Assembly (NCBI GenBank): GCA_012026885.1
Contig: VEPL01000025.1
Location: forward strand, 296,595 to 360,594
Length of the DNA: 64,000 bases
Direction of reading: 5' to 3'
Source of the DNA: Betaproteobacteria bacterium
GTDB lineage: Bacteria > Pseudomonadota > Gammaproteobacteria > Burkholderiales > Rhodocyclaceae
The notes below the pieces were generated by a model. The model ran no database searches and was not told the DNA's origin. It worked only from the letters and a program-made list of their open reading frames with translations. The translations under genes were made by a program, and so were the position numbers. Shown in pieces: positions 27,302 to 35,890 of this stretch (the first letter of the stretch is position 1; every line of letters starts with the position of its first letter).

Positions 27302-28756
27302 GTGGGTATTCGTCGCCGCCTTTCTGCCTTCCTGCTCGCTGCGCTTGCGACCGTCGTTCCGTTGCGGGCGGACGAGTTGCCCGAATTGGGCGAGGTGGCC
27401 AGTTCCGAGCTTTCGCTGGCGACCGAACGACGCATCGGCCAGCAGATCATGGGCGAGATCCGTGCGCGCGAGCCATCCTATCTCGACGATCCGGACATCG
27501 AGGCCTATCTGAACCAGCTCGGCGGCCGCCTCGTGGCTGTCGGCGCCGATCCCGGCATGCCGTTTCTCTTCTTCGCGATCAGCGATCCGAGCATCAACGC
27601 CTTCGCCATGCCGGGCGGCTTCATTGGCGTCCACACCGGGCTGTTGCTTTCGGCACAGTCCGAGTCCGAGCTGGCCGGCGTCCTGGCCCACGAAATTTCG
27701 CACGTGACCCAGAGGCACATCGCGCGGCAGATTTACCAGTCGAAGAAAGTCTCGATGGCCTCGATGGTGGCGATGGGTCTCGCGCTACTCGCCGCGCGTT
27801 CCAATCCGCAGGTGGCCAGCGCTGCCATCACGACCTCGCAAGCGGGAGCGGCATCGGCGCAGCTTGCTTTCTCGCGGGATTTCGAACGCGAGTCGGACCG
27901 TCTGGGCTATGAGATGCTGCGCCGTGCGGGCTTCGACGTCCGCGGCATGGGCGACTTTTTCGAGCGCCTGCAACAGGCCTCGCGTCTCTACGAAAACAAC
28001 GCGACGCAGTACCTGCGAACCCATCCTTTGACGACCGAGCGGATGTCCGACATGCAGAACCGCGAGCAGATGGAGTCATATCGGCAGGTTCCCGATTCGC
28101 CCGAATTCCAGCTGGTGCGTGCGCGGGCCAGGGCGCTGCAGGGTCGGCCGGCGGATGCAGTGAAGGACTTTTCGCTCCTGGTGCTGGAGAAGAAGTATCC
28201 ATCGGAGGCTGCAGCGCACTATGGCCTTGCGGTCGCCCTGGCGCGTGCCGGTGACTGGAATGCGGCCTTGCGCGAGATCGGCGAGGTTCGCCGCCTGAAG
28301 GTTTCGGCGCCGATGATCGACCGCCTCGAGGCCGAAGTACGCCTCGCGCGCGGCGACTCCTCTGGAGCATTTGCGCTATACCGGGATGCCCTGGCGCGCT
28401 ATCCGATGAATTTGCCGCTGCTCTACGGTTACGGATCGGCACTGCTCGGCGAACGTCGATTCGGAGAGGCCCTGCGCTTCGCAGATGCACAGCTGCAGGC
28501 ATTTCCGCAGGATCTCAGGCTCAACATGGTGCGTGCCGACGCCTATGCCGGGCTGGGGCGGCGTGCCCAATACCATCTCGCGTTGGCCGAGATGTCGCTG
28601 CTCAAGGGGCAGACGGCGGGCGCGCTGGAGCAGCTCGAACTCGCCCAGAGGGCCGGTGACGCCAGTTTTCAGGAGATGTCAGTGGTGGATGCCCGCATGC
28701 GCGAGGTGAAACGTCGCCAACTCGAGGAGCTAAAGGAACGTGAGCGGCGCAATTAG
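27302..28756 (+). CDS. bepA: BepA-family periplasmic M48 metalloprotease with TPR domain
   Basis: BepA (YfgC) is a periplasmic chaperone-protease that promotes LptD and outer-membrane protein assembly and degrades stalled forms. The 484-residue product has a signal peptide ([19 protein letters not shown]), the zinc-protease motif HEISH near residue 130, a third-ligand region around [17 protein letters not shown] and, from about residue 275, a TPR domain. The GTG at 27302 is the only sensible start before the signal peptide. It is divergent from moaC and followed 36 bp later by the TusA-like gene. It lies 4.4 kb from lptF/lptG, which act in the same envelope pathway. Confidence 0.9.
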   Translation: MGIRRRLSAFLLAALATVVPLRADELPELGEVASSELSLATERRIGQQIMGEIRAREPSYLDDPDIEAYLNQLGGRLVAVGADPGMPFLFFAISDPSINAFAMPGGFIGVHTGLLLSAQSESELAGVLAHEISHVTQRHIARQIYQSKKVSMASMVAMGLALLAARSNPQVASAAITTSQAGAASAQLAFSRDFERESDRLGYEMLRRAGFDVRGMGDFFERLQQASRLYENNATQYLRTHPLTTERMSDMQNREQMESYRQVPDSPEFQLVRARARALQGRPADAVKDFSLLVLEKKYPSEAAAHYGLAVALARAGDWNAALREIGEVRRLKVSAPMIDRLEAEVRLARGDSSGAFALYRDALARYPMNLPLLYGYGSALLGERRFGEALRFADAQLQAFPQDLRLNMVRADAYAGLGRRAQYHLALAEMSLLKGQTAGALEQLELAQRAGDASFQEMSVVDARMREVKRRQLEELKERERRN

Positions 28757-28792
28757 CGGTAGAATGGGACATCGTCATCGAGGTAAGGCAAC

Positions 28793-29020
28793 ATGGATTT
28801 TCATCGCGAACTCGACGTAAAGGGGCTCAATTGCCCGCTGCCCATCCTGCGCACCAAGAAGGCGCTGGCAGATATGGACACGGGGCAGGTGTTACGCGTT
28901 CTGGCGACCGACCCGGGTTCGCTAAAGGATTTTCCGGCCTTTGCGCGTCAGACAGGTAACGAACTGCTGGCCCAGAAGGAAGAAAACCGCGTCTACGAGT
29001 TCTTCCTGAAGCGCAAGTAG
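28793..29020 (+). CDS. TusA-family sulfur carrier protein
   Basis: A 75-residue sulfur carrier of the TusA/SirA/YeeD family. The cysteine in LNCPLPILRTKKAL is the sulfur-accepting residue in the CPxP motif, and LATDPGSLKDFPAFARQTGN matches the rest of the fold. TusA relatives relay sulfur to tRNA thiolation, molybdopterin or sulfur oxidation enzymes. With soxYZ and moaC close by, a role in sulfur trafficking is reasonable, but the gene is oriented with bepA and pabB. It ends at 29020, and the likely pabB reading begins just after. Confidence 0.88.
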   Translation: MDFHRELDVKGLNCPLPILRTKKALADMDTGQVLRVLATDPGSLKDFPAFARQTGNELLAQKEENRVYEFFLKRK

Positions 29021-29028
29021 GTCTTCCC

Positions 29029-30783
29029 ATCCAGGCGTTTTTCGAGGACCGTTTCGCCCCGGAAGGTGCTCCGGCAGCTTGGCTGTTTGATGAACCGGTC
29101 GATCGCCTTGAGGTATTCGACCGCGCCGGGCTCGAATCGGCACTGGCGGATGTCGAACGAGATGGCCTGTGGACCGTTGCAGCGCTCGATTATGAACTGG
29201 CAGTCCTGCTGGAGCCAGCGGTCGCCGATGCGTTGCGGACCCGGCCGGGGCGTCCGCTGGCGCGCTTCTGGCGGTACCGCCGTTGTCGGGAAATGGGTGC
29301 GGCGGAAGCCGAGCGTTGGCTGGCAAATAGCTGCGGCGCCGCTCCGGCCGGGATCGGTGGCCTCCATCCCGGGATCGATGCGGATGTCCATGCGGCTGCC
29401 GTAGAGCGCATCCGCAGTCTGATCGCAGATGGCGATTGTTATCAGGTCAACTACACGTTTCGCTGTGCCTTTTCGTGGTTCGGCCGACCGCTCGATCTCT
29501 ACCGGCGCCTGCGTGATCGGCAACCGGTCCGTTATGGTGGTATCGTCGGCGACGAGCATGGCGGGCTGGTTTCCCTGTCTCCTGAACTCTTTCTCGAGCG
29601 GCACGGCGACCGGCTCCTGACGCGGCCGATGAAGGGCACGCTGTCGCGTGACCGCAGTTCCGGGGAGCTTGCGGAGTCGGCCAAGGATCAGGCGGAGAAC
29701 CTCATGATCGTCGATCTGCTGCGCAACGATCTCGGCCGCATCGCCACGAACGGTAGCGTGCGTGTAGAGCGCCTGTTCGCGATCGAGGCCTACCCGACGC
29801 TATGGCAAATGGTTTCCGAGGTTTCCGCTCGGGCACGTGAGTGCAGCTTGGCGGCCACGCTGGCCGCGCTGTTTCCCTGCGGTTCGATTACCGGTGCCCC
29901 CAAGATCAGGGCGATGCAGATTGCCGCCGAACTCGAAGGGCAATCGCGCGGGGTCTACACCGGTGCCTTGGGCTGGATTGCCCCGAACGGTGATTTCCGC
30001 TTCAACGTTGCGATCCGTACCCTCGACCTGGAATCCGGCGGATGCGGATCGCTCGGTGTCGGTAGCGGCATCGTTGCCGATTCGCAGCCGGCAGCCGAGT
30101 GGCGGGAATGCCTGCTCAAGGCGGAATTCCTTGCCGGGGTCGACCCCGGCCTGCGCCTGATCGAAACACTGCGTCGGGAATCCGGCGCCTATCCCCGCAT
30201 GGCCGGGCATCTGGAGCGGTTGCGTCGTTCCGCTGCCTGGCTGGGATTCGCCTTCGACGAAGCAAAGGTATGTCGGGCGCTGGCGCTGCAACCGGACGAA
30301 GGTGTCTGGCGCGTGCGGCTGACTCTGGCCCATGACGGGGAGGTTGCCGTGGAAGCGGCGCTACTGCCTGCGGAACCGGAATCACCCCGATTCGCACGGA
30401 TGGCGTCAGAGACGATCGATGCCGATGATCCCCTGCGCGGCCACAAGACGACAATGCGGCCCATCTACGATCGTGCCCTGGCCAGGCTGGCAGACGACCC
30501 GGGCACGTTCGATGTCGTATTCCTCAACCGGCGCGGCGAGGTGGCCGAAGGCGCCAGGAGTACTGTTTTCGTCGAGCGGGATGGCTTCTTCCTGACGCCG
30601 CCCTTGGCGAGCGGGGCTTTGCCCGGTGTGCTGCGTGCCGAGTTGCTGGCAGCCGGCCGGGCGCGGGAGGCCGTATTGCGGCCGGCCGATCTTGCCGACG
30701 GCTTCTGGCTCGGTAACGCCCTACGCGGCTTGACGGCTGTAACGTTGCGGTCGACGCAAGCGAAAGCCGGAAATTCCCCTTGA
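29029..30783 (+). CDS. pabB: Fused aminodeoxychorismate synthase I / aminodeoxychorismate lyase
   Basis: Folate-pathway fusion making p-aminobenzoate from chorismate. The PabB half (about residues 1-350) has RPMKGTLSRD, with the lysine of the PabB catalytic motif, and GSITGAPKIRAMQIAAELEG. The PabC half (from about 365) is a class IV PLP enzyme with GHKTTMRPIYDRAL carrying the PLP lysine. The frame is open from 28960, and protein-like sequence (FFEDRFAPEGAPAAWLFDEP) begins near 29035, yet there is no ATG, GTG or TTG until TTG at 29233. ATC at 29029, six bases after AAGTAGGT, is the best-placed start. Confidence 0.85.
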   Translation: MQAFFEDRFAPEGAPAAWLFDEPVDRLEVFDRAGLESALADVERDGLWTVAALDYELAVLLEPAVADALRTRPGRPLARFWRYRRCREMGAAEAERWLANSCGAAPAGIGGLHPGIDADVHAAAVERIRSLIADGDCYQVNYTFRCAFSWFGRPLDLYRRLRDRQPVRYGGIVGDEHGGLVSLSPELFLERHGDRLLTRPMKGTLSRDRSSGELAESAKDQAENLMIVDLLRNDLGRIATNGSVRVERLFAIEAYPTLWQMVSEVSARARECSLAATLAALFPCGSITGAPKIRAMQIAAELEGQSRGVYTGALGWIAPNGDFRFNVAIRTLDLESGGCGSLGVGSGIVADSQPAAEWRECLLKAEFLAGVDPGLRLIETLRRESGAYPRMAGHLERLRRSAAWLGFAFDEAKVCRALALQPDEGVWRVRLTLAHDGEVAVEAALLPAEPESPRFARMASETIDADDPLRGHKTTMRPIYDRALARLADDPGTFDVVFLNRRGEVAEGARSTVFVERDGFFLTPPLASGALPGVLRAELLAAGRAREAVLRPADLADGFWLGNALRGLTAVTLRSTQAKAGNSP

Positions 30784-30830
30784 CCCTGACAGTGTCTAGT
30801 TGCGGAACTTGTGCAGGTAGGGCCCGGCCG

Positions 30831-31205
30831 TCATGAAGATGGCCGCGTGGGGGGCGTAGGGGAAAAAGCGGACTTGTGTTCGGCGAGCGCTTCCGCGACA
30901 GCCTCGTCGATCAGGCGGGGCAACTGGGCAACGATCTGTTGTTCGATCCGCGCTGCAAGTTGCGCCCCCAGTGCCTGGATGTCGACCAGGGTAGGCACCG
31001 GCCCCGCCTCGAACGAGGGCCTTGCGGTTACCGGTGCTTCGATAGCCCTCGTCAGCGTCGGGATATCGTCGTCCTCGCCGGACGCGGGGGTCGCGGTCGC
31101 GGGCAGCGCGACCTCGGTGAGCACAGGCAGGTCTTCGGCTTCGAGCGCACTGTGGCGGCGACGCTGCATCAGGGCGTCAGCGCGGGCAATTATGGTGTCG
31201 TCCAT
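30831..31205 (-). CDS. Conserved hypothetical protein upstream-linked to holC
   Basis: A 124-residue protein I cannot assign. It begins MDDTIIARADALMQRRRH, has an acidic, proline-containing middle (ALEAEDLPVLTEVALP, GEDDDIPTLTRAI) and a predicted amphipathic helix near residues 75-110 (LGAQLAARIEQQIVAQLPRL). No signal peptide or membrane segment is evident. It starts 3 bases after the holC stop, so it belongs to the pepA-holC operon. Small proteins of this sort beside holC occur in other betaproteobacteria as I recall, but no function is known to me. The 3' end faces pabB. Confidence 0.65.
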   Translation of the reverse strand: MDDTIIARADALMQRRRHSALEAEDLPVLTEVALPATATPASGEDDDIPTLTRAIEAPVTARPSFEAGPVPTLVDIQALGAQLAARIEQQIVAQLPRLIDEAVAEALAEHKSAFSPTPPTRPSS

Positions 31206-31208
31206 GGC

Positions 31209-31646
31209 CTAGCGCGCAGTCAAGTCGTAGTAGCGCACCGCGCATCCTTGTTCACGGTAAGTGCTGACGCGGGCGCGGGCGGAATTGCGTCCACCTTCGT
31301 CCTGGCCGACCACCTCAATGAGGCTGCGGAAACGCTGGAAGTCGGGCGGTACCGCGTCGGCCAGATTCATCAGGCGTTCCCGTTGCGGCACGGTGTCCAG
31401 GCGGGAAGCGATGAGGATGGGCGTTTCCGGGGCAAGTGGCGAGTCGGCGCGGCAATGCGGTACGAAACTGAGTGCCGCGTGCGTCCATAGCTGACGGTCT
31501 AGCATCCCTGCCGTCTCCGCGTCCGGTGCGAACACGACCACCGGCCGGCGCTTCGCCCAGGCACCGGCGAGCAGGGCGGTGGCCGCCGCCAGGCGGTCGC
31601 TGGCACCATGATAGAAGAAGACTTCGGTCAACTGAGACGGCCGCAA
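31209..31646 (-). CDS. holC: DNA polymerase III subunit chi
   Basis: Chi links the clamp-loader complex to single-stranded DNA-binding protein. The 145-residue protein starts MRPSQLTEVFFYHGASDRLA and has family segments RRPVVVFAPDAETAGMLDRQ, LWTHAALSFVPH and APETPILIASR. It overlaps the end of pepA by 19 bases; a TTG at 31631 would shorten the overlap but ATG is preferred. The pepA-holC pairing is common in proteobacteria. Expression is probably from the pepA promoter. Confidence 0.9.
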   Translation of the reverse strand: MRPSQLTEVFFYHGASDRLAAATALLAGAWAKRRPVVVFAPDAETAGMLDRQLWTHAALSFVPHCRADSPLAPETPILIASRLDTVPQRERLMNLADAVPPDFQRFRSLIEVVGQDEGGRNSARARVSTYREQGCAVRYYDLTAR

Positions 31647-33124
31647 CGTTCGAGGAGGAAGTGCATGAGCAGCGGCACGGGGCGCCCCGTTGCCCCTTTG
31701 TCGCTTCCCGATTTCCAGGCCGTTCCGGCGATGTCGAGGTGTGCCCAGGGGAACTTCCGGGTGAATCGCGACAGGAAACAGGCGGCCGTCACGGCGCCGC
31801 CGTAGCGGCCGCCGACGTTTGCCATGTCGGCGAAAGGACTCTTCAGCAATTCCTGGTAGTCATCCCAGAGCGGCAGATGCCAGGCACGGTCGTGCGCCAC
31901 ATCGCCGGCGGCGAGGAGGTCGCGGGCAAGGGTCTCGCGGTTGCTGAACAGGCCCGTCGCAATGTTGCCGAGGGCGACCACGCAGGCACCGGTCAGCGTG
32001 GCGACATCGATGACCAGCGCCGGACCGAGCCGCTCGGCGTAGGTGAGCGCATCGCAAAGCAGCAGGCGCCCTTCGGCATCGGTATTGAGGATCTCGATCG
32101 TCTGCCCCGACATCGATGTAACGATGTCGCCGGGACGGCTGGCATTGCCCCCGGGCATGTTCTCGGTGGCTGGCACGATCACCGTCAGGTTGACGGGCAG
32201 ACTTAGGCGTGCTGCGGCATGCAGGGTTCCGATTACGGCCGCGGCGCCGCACATGTCGAACTTCATCTCGTCCATGTCGGCTGCCGGCTTCAGGGAAATG
32301 CCGCCGGTGTCGAACGTGACCCCCTTGCCGACAAGGATGACCGGTGCCTCGTCGTCGGGAGCCCCGCGGTAGGAAACGACGATCAATTTCGGCGGCTGGT
32401 GGGCGCCGCTCGCAACCGCCAGGAAGGCGCCCATGCCGAGGGCTTCGAGGTCATGCCGCTCGAGGATTTCGCAGGCGAGGCCGAACTCGTCGGCCAGCCG
32501 CCGGGCCGAGTCCGCCAGATAGGAAGGATGGCAGACGTTGGGCGGCAGGTTGCCCAGCGTGCGAGCGAGCGCGGAGCCTTCGGCGATAGCATTGCCCTGC
32601 GCCATGGCCGCTTCGGCAGCAGCAAGTTCGCTGCGCCGCTCGACCGTGAAGGTAATCTTGCGCAAGGGGCGACGGACATCGTCCTTGCGGCTCTTGAACT
32701 GATCGAATCGATAAACCGCGTCGCGAGCCGCCATGGCGGCCTGGCGGATTCGCCAGGCCGTGCCGCGCTTGCGCACGGGGACCTCCGTAAGGAACAGGCA
32801 TGCATCGAAGGCGCCGGTGTCGTTGAGCGTGCGGATGGCCGTCCTGATCGCCGCGCTGAATTCCTTCTCGCGGAATTCCTTTTCCTTGCCGAGTCCGACG
32901 AGCAGTATCCGGTCGCACAAGGTGCCCGGCAAGCCGTGCAGGAGCAGGGTCGATCCCGCCTTGCCGTCCATGTCGCCGTGCCGAAGGATTTCGCCGATGC
33001 GCCCGCCTGCCGCGCGGTCGAGCATTTCTGCCGCCACTGTGAGCTTGCGCGCCTCGAAGACCCCGACGACCACGCAGGCGCTTCGCTGCTTGGCCGGGCT
33101 CCCGCTTTTTATGCTAAATTCCAC
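31628..33124 (-). CDS. pepA: Leucyl aminopeptidase (cytosol aminopeptidase)
   Basis: Hexameric two-metal M17 aminopeptidase that removes N-terminal residues; in E. coli it also acts in site-specific recombination. The 498-residue protein begins MEFSIKSGSPAKQRSACVVV. Metal and active-site motifs are present: VGKGVTFDTGGISLKPAADM, DMCGAAAVIGTLHA and NTDAEGRLLLCDAL. It is divergent from lptF with a 71-bp gap, an arrangement common in gammaproteobacteria and betaproteobacteria. It leads the pepA-holC-hypothetical operon. Confidence 0.97.
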   Translation of the reverse strand: MEFSIKSGSPAKQRSACVVVGVFEARKLTVAAEMLDRAAGGRIGEILRHGDMDGKAGSTLLLHGLPGTLCDRILLVGLGKEKEFREKEFSAAIRTAIRTLNDTGAFDACLFLTEVPVRKRGTAWRIRQAAMAARDAVYRFDQFKSRKDDVRRPLRKITFTVERRSELAAAEAAMAQGNAIAEGSALARTLGNLPPNVCHPSYLADSARRLADEFGLACEILERHDLEALGMGAFLAVASGAHQPPKLIVVSYRGAPDDEAPVILVGKGVTFDTGGISLKPAADMDEMKFDMCGAAAVIGTLHAAARLSLPVNLTVIVPATENMPGGNASRPGDIVTSMSGQTIEILNTDAEGRLLLCDALTYAERLGPALVIDVATLTGACVVALGNIATGLFSNRETLARDLLAAGDVAHDRAWHLPLWDDYQELLKSPFADMANVGGRYGGAVTAACFLSRFTRKFPWAHLDIAGTAWKSGSDKGATGRPVPLLMHFLLERCGRLS

Positions 33125-33195
33125 GCGCTGCTCCCGAGCTTCGCTGTGCCAATGTCGGCAGGATTATCCCTGCAATTTTTCGGTTTCGTCAAAGC

Positions 33196-34278
33196 ATGAT
33201 ATTCGAGCGCGCCGCCCGGCGCGAGTTCGCCCAGGGCGCAGCGGGCATCAGCGTCGCGTTGCTGGCGATACTCACCTCCACGCAGTTGATCCGGCTCCTC
33301 AAGGATGCGGCCGGCGGCAAGATCGCTCCCGAGGCGGTCGCGTCGCTGCTCGGCTTCGCGGCGCTGGGTTTCATGCCCATCCTGCTTTCGCTGACGCTGT
33401 TCGTCGCCATCCTGCTCAGCATCTCGCGCGCCTACCGGGATTCCGAGATGGTCGTGTGGATTTCCTGCGGGCAACCGCTGACAGCCTGGATACGACCGGT
33501 GATGCGCTTTTCACTGCCCATCGTCGTGGCGATCGCGGTGCTTTCGGCATTCCTGTCGCCTTGGGCGAAGCGGGCTTCGGTTGAATACCGCCAGCAGCTC
33601 TCGGCACGCAGCGAGGTGTCCCAGGTGTCGCCGGGATCGTTTCGCGAGGCCCGCCGCGGTCAACGGGTTTTTTTCGTCGAATCCGTCGCCGACGATGCGT
33701 CGCGCGTGGGGAACATCTTTGTCGCGTCCATGCAGGACGGCAAACTCGGTGTCGTCGCCTCCGACACGGGGTTCCTCGAGTTCATGCCGAACGGTGACCG
33801 TTTCGTGGTTCTCGAATCGGGGCGTCGCTATGAGGTCGAGCCGGGAAGTCCTGCGTTCCGCGTCATGGAGTTCGAGCGCTACAAGGTTCGCGTCGAGGAT
33901 GGCGAGGCCAAGAGCAGCGAACCCTATCCCAACCACCTGTCGTTGACCGAACTGATCGCTCAGGACAGCGATCCGGCGCGCGGCGAGCTGCTCTGGCGGA
34001 TCGGTGTCCCGCTGTCGGCCGTCATCCTCGCGCTCTTCGCCATTCCGCTCGCTTATGTCAATCCGCGTGCCGGTCGCTCGGCCAACCTGCTTATCGCAAT
34101 CCTGATCTACGCGGTCTACAGCAATCTGCTGTCGATCAGTCAGGCCTGGGTTGCCCAAGGCAAGGTGCCGTTTGGAATCGGGCTTTGGGTACCCCATGCA
34201 CTCATGGCGTTGCCGCTGTTGTTCCTGTTCTACCGGCGTATCGCCGTCGTCTTGCCCTGGCAGAGGAGGGGCGGCTGA
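33196..34278 (+). CDS. lptF: LPS export permease LptF
   Basis: One of two transmembrane subunits of the LptB2FG ABC transporter, which extracts lipopolysaccharide from the inner membrane. The 360-residue protein starts MIFERAARREFAQGAAGISV, has three N-terminal membrane helices, a periplasmic beta-jellyroll around residues 130-260 and three more helices from about 275. It ends LPWQRRGG. Its stop overlaps the lptG start by one base, so both halves are made together. Confidence 0.95.
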   Translation: MIFERAARREFAQGAAGISVALLAILTSTQLIRLLKDAAGGKIAPEAVASLLGFAALGFMPILLSLTLFVAILLSISRAYRDSEMVVWISCGQPLTAWIRPVMRFSLPIVVAIAVLSAFLSPWAKRASVEYRQQLSARSEVSQVSPGSFREARRGQRVFFVESVADDASRVGNIFVASMQDGKLGVVASDTGFLEFMPNGDRFVVLESGRRYEVEPGSPAFRVMEFERYKVRVEDGEAKSSEPYPNHLSLTELIAQDSDPARGELLWRIGVPLSAVILALFAIPLAYVNPRAGRSANLLIAILIYAVYSNLLSISQAWVAQGKVPFGIGLWVPHALMALPLLFLFYRRIAVVLPWQRRGG

Positions 34279-35369
34279 TGCGGCTGGCCCGGCAACTTTA
34301 TCAGCGCTACCTGATGCGCGAGACCTTCGCCGCAATCTTTCTCGTGCTGCTCGCGTTTGTCGCCCTGTTCAGCTTTTTCGACCTGATCAACGAACTGCGC
34401 CGGGTGGGTAGCGGCGGGTTTCAGTTCGCCCATGCCGCCATTCTCGTGGCGCTGAGCCTGCCGGGCGTGGTTTATGAGCTGATCCCGATCGCGACATTGA
34501 TTGGCACGCTATACGCCCTGTCAACCCTGGCGCGGCACTCAGAAATCACGGTACTCAGGGCGTCCGGACTGGCGACCGGCACGCTGTTGCTGACGCTCTT
34601 CCGTGTCGCTCTCATGCTCGCCGTGTTGACCGTGCTGGTCGGCGAGTTGCTGGTGCCGGCGGCGGAGCAGCTCGGCCAGCAGGTCAAGGCGCGCACGCTG
34701 GGGCGGACTGTCGTCCAGCAAGGCTTCGAGTCGGGTTTCTGGATCAAGGACGGCCGCAATTTCATCAATATCCGCAAGGCGACCCCCGAGGCGCAACTGG
34801 AAGGTGTCCGTATCTACAGTTTCGATGAGCGCAATGCGTTGCAATCCGTCACCGACGTAGCGGCGGCTCAGTATCGGCAGGAAGCAGGTGACTGGCAACT
34901 GGACGGCGTCGTGCGTACGCTTGTCGAGCGGGATGCCACGCGCGTCGAGCGCTTCGAATCGCTGACTTGGCAGTCGGCTTTGACGCCGACCCTGCTGGCG
35001 GTCCTGACTGTTGCGCCGGAACACATGTCGATGCTCAACCTGCTCGGCTACACGCGTCACCTCTCGGACAACCGACAGAAAACCGGTCGCTACGAGATCG
35101 CGATCTGGAAAAAGCTCATATACCCCTTGAGTACGCTGGTGATGGTCGCTCTCGCCTTGCCGTTCGGCTATTCGCACAACCGGGTCGGCGGGGTCAGCCT
35201 GAAGCTGTTCGCCGGGGTCATGTTCGGCATCTTCTTCTACATGCTGAACGGATTGTTCTCGAATCTCGGGGTGATCAATGCCTGGCCGCCGTTCGCCAGC
35301 GCCGTCGCGCCGTCAGCCCTTTTCCTGCTGGCCGCCACCGCCATGATCTGGTGGGCGGAACGCCGCTAG
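34278..35369 (+). CDS. lptG: LPS export permease LptG
   Basis: Second permease subunit of the LptB2FG lipopolysaccharide exporter, 363 residues. It starts MRLARQLYQRYLMRETFAAI with three membrane helices, a periplasmic domain from about 100 to 260 (containing GFWIKDGRNFINIRKATPEA), and three C-terminal helices including KLFAGVMFGIFFYMLNGLFS. The start overlaps the lptF stop. lptB and the rest of the pathway are not in the window. The stop is 15 bases from the convergent RDD gene. Confidence 0.95.
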   Translation: MRLARQLYQRYLMRETFAAIFLVLLAFVALFSFFDLINELRRVGSGGFQFAHAAILVALSLPGVVYELIPIATLIGTLYALSTLARHSEITVLRASGLATGTLLLTLFRVALMLAVLTVLVGELLVPAAEQLGQQVKARTLGRTVVQQGFESGFWIKDGRNFINIRKATPEAQLEGVRIYSFDERNALQSVTDVAAAQYRQEAGDWQLDGVVRTLVERDATRVERFESLTWQSALTPTLLAVLTVAPEHMSMLNLLGYTRHLSDNRQKTGRYEIAIWKKLIYPLSTLVMVALALPFGYSHNRVGGVSLKLFAGVMFGIFFYMLNGLFSNLGVINAWPPFASAVAPSALFLLAATAMIWWAERR

Positions 35370-35384
35370 GCGGCTGCTTCAGTT

Positions 35385-35795
35385 TCAGGCGGGAATTATG
35401 CGCGTGCCGGCGATGCGGTCATGCAGGAAACGCCCGTCCTTGTCGAACAGCGCCCACAGGATGCCGATCCCGAAGATCAGGAGGCTAGGCCAGGCAGCGA
35501 GATAGCGCAGCACCGCCTGGGCCGGACGCGGCGGACCCCCGGCTTCGTCGGTCAACCGCAATTTCCAGGTCTTCATCGGCAGGGTCTGGCCGCCATGAAG
35601 CCAGAACCACGTGAAATAGACCATCAGCACCAGGAAAACGTGGAGCCACATGCCGCGGCCGCTGAGCCCCAGTCCAAAACTGCTCAGGACGATTTCCGGC
35701 AGCAGGAAGCCGATCAACAGGACCGAGAATACCACCAGGCTCTCGTAGAGCATGGCCGCTAGCCGGCGGCCGAAGGACGCTTGCGAAATAGTCAT
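35385..35795 (-). CDS. RDD-family membrane protein
   Basis: A 136-residue RDD-domain protein with about three membrane helices. It opens MTISQASFGRRLAAMLYESL, the usual R-x-x-A-x-x-Y/D RDD start. The central HGGQTLPMKTWKLRLTDEAG and the C-terminal LFDKDGRFLHDRIAGTRI are typical. RDD proteins have been tied to transport or osmotic adaptation, but function here is unknown. Its ATG overlaps by 4 bases the stop of a 32-codon ORF, which in turn overlaps the sigma factor stop, so the three form one translationally coupled set. A longer in-frame start at 35843 is possible but conflicts with that coupling. Confidence 0.85.
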   Translation of the reverse strand: MTISQASFGRRLAAMLYESLVVFSVLLIGFLLPEIVLSSFGLGLSGRGMWLHVFLVLMVYFTWFWLHGGQTLPMKTWKLRLTDEAGGPPRPAQAVLRYLAAWPSLLIFGIGILWALFDKDGRFLHDRIAGTRIIPA

Positions 35796-35890
35796 GGTGT
35801 CGACGACTCGGTTGCGGAGGCCACCGAAACTGCTTGTTGGCAATGTTCAGGCGCTTCCCCGATCCGCAAGGCAAAACGTTCTTCGTTCAT
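35792..35890 (-). CDS. 32-codon coupled ORF, possible DUF3619 remnant
   Basis: Reads MNEERFALRIGEAPEHCQQA and continues for 12 more residues to a stop. The ATG overlaps the sigma factor stop (ATGA at 35887-35890) and its own stop overlaps the RDD start (ATGA at 35792-35795). In related betaproteobacteria I recall a DUF3619 gene (proteins starting MNE-x-x-FA-x-x-I/V-R) and a DUF3106 gene between the same two neighbours. The N-terminus here fits DUF3619, so this looks like the fusion left by a deletion, kept in frame for coupling. It may be a translated spacer or a microprotein. No direct proof of expression. Confidence 0.5.
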   Translation of the reverse strand: MNEERFALRIGEAPEHCQQAVSVASATESSTP

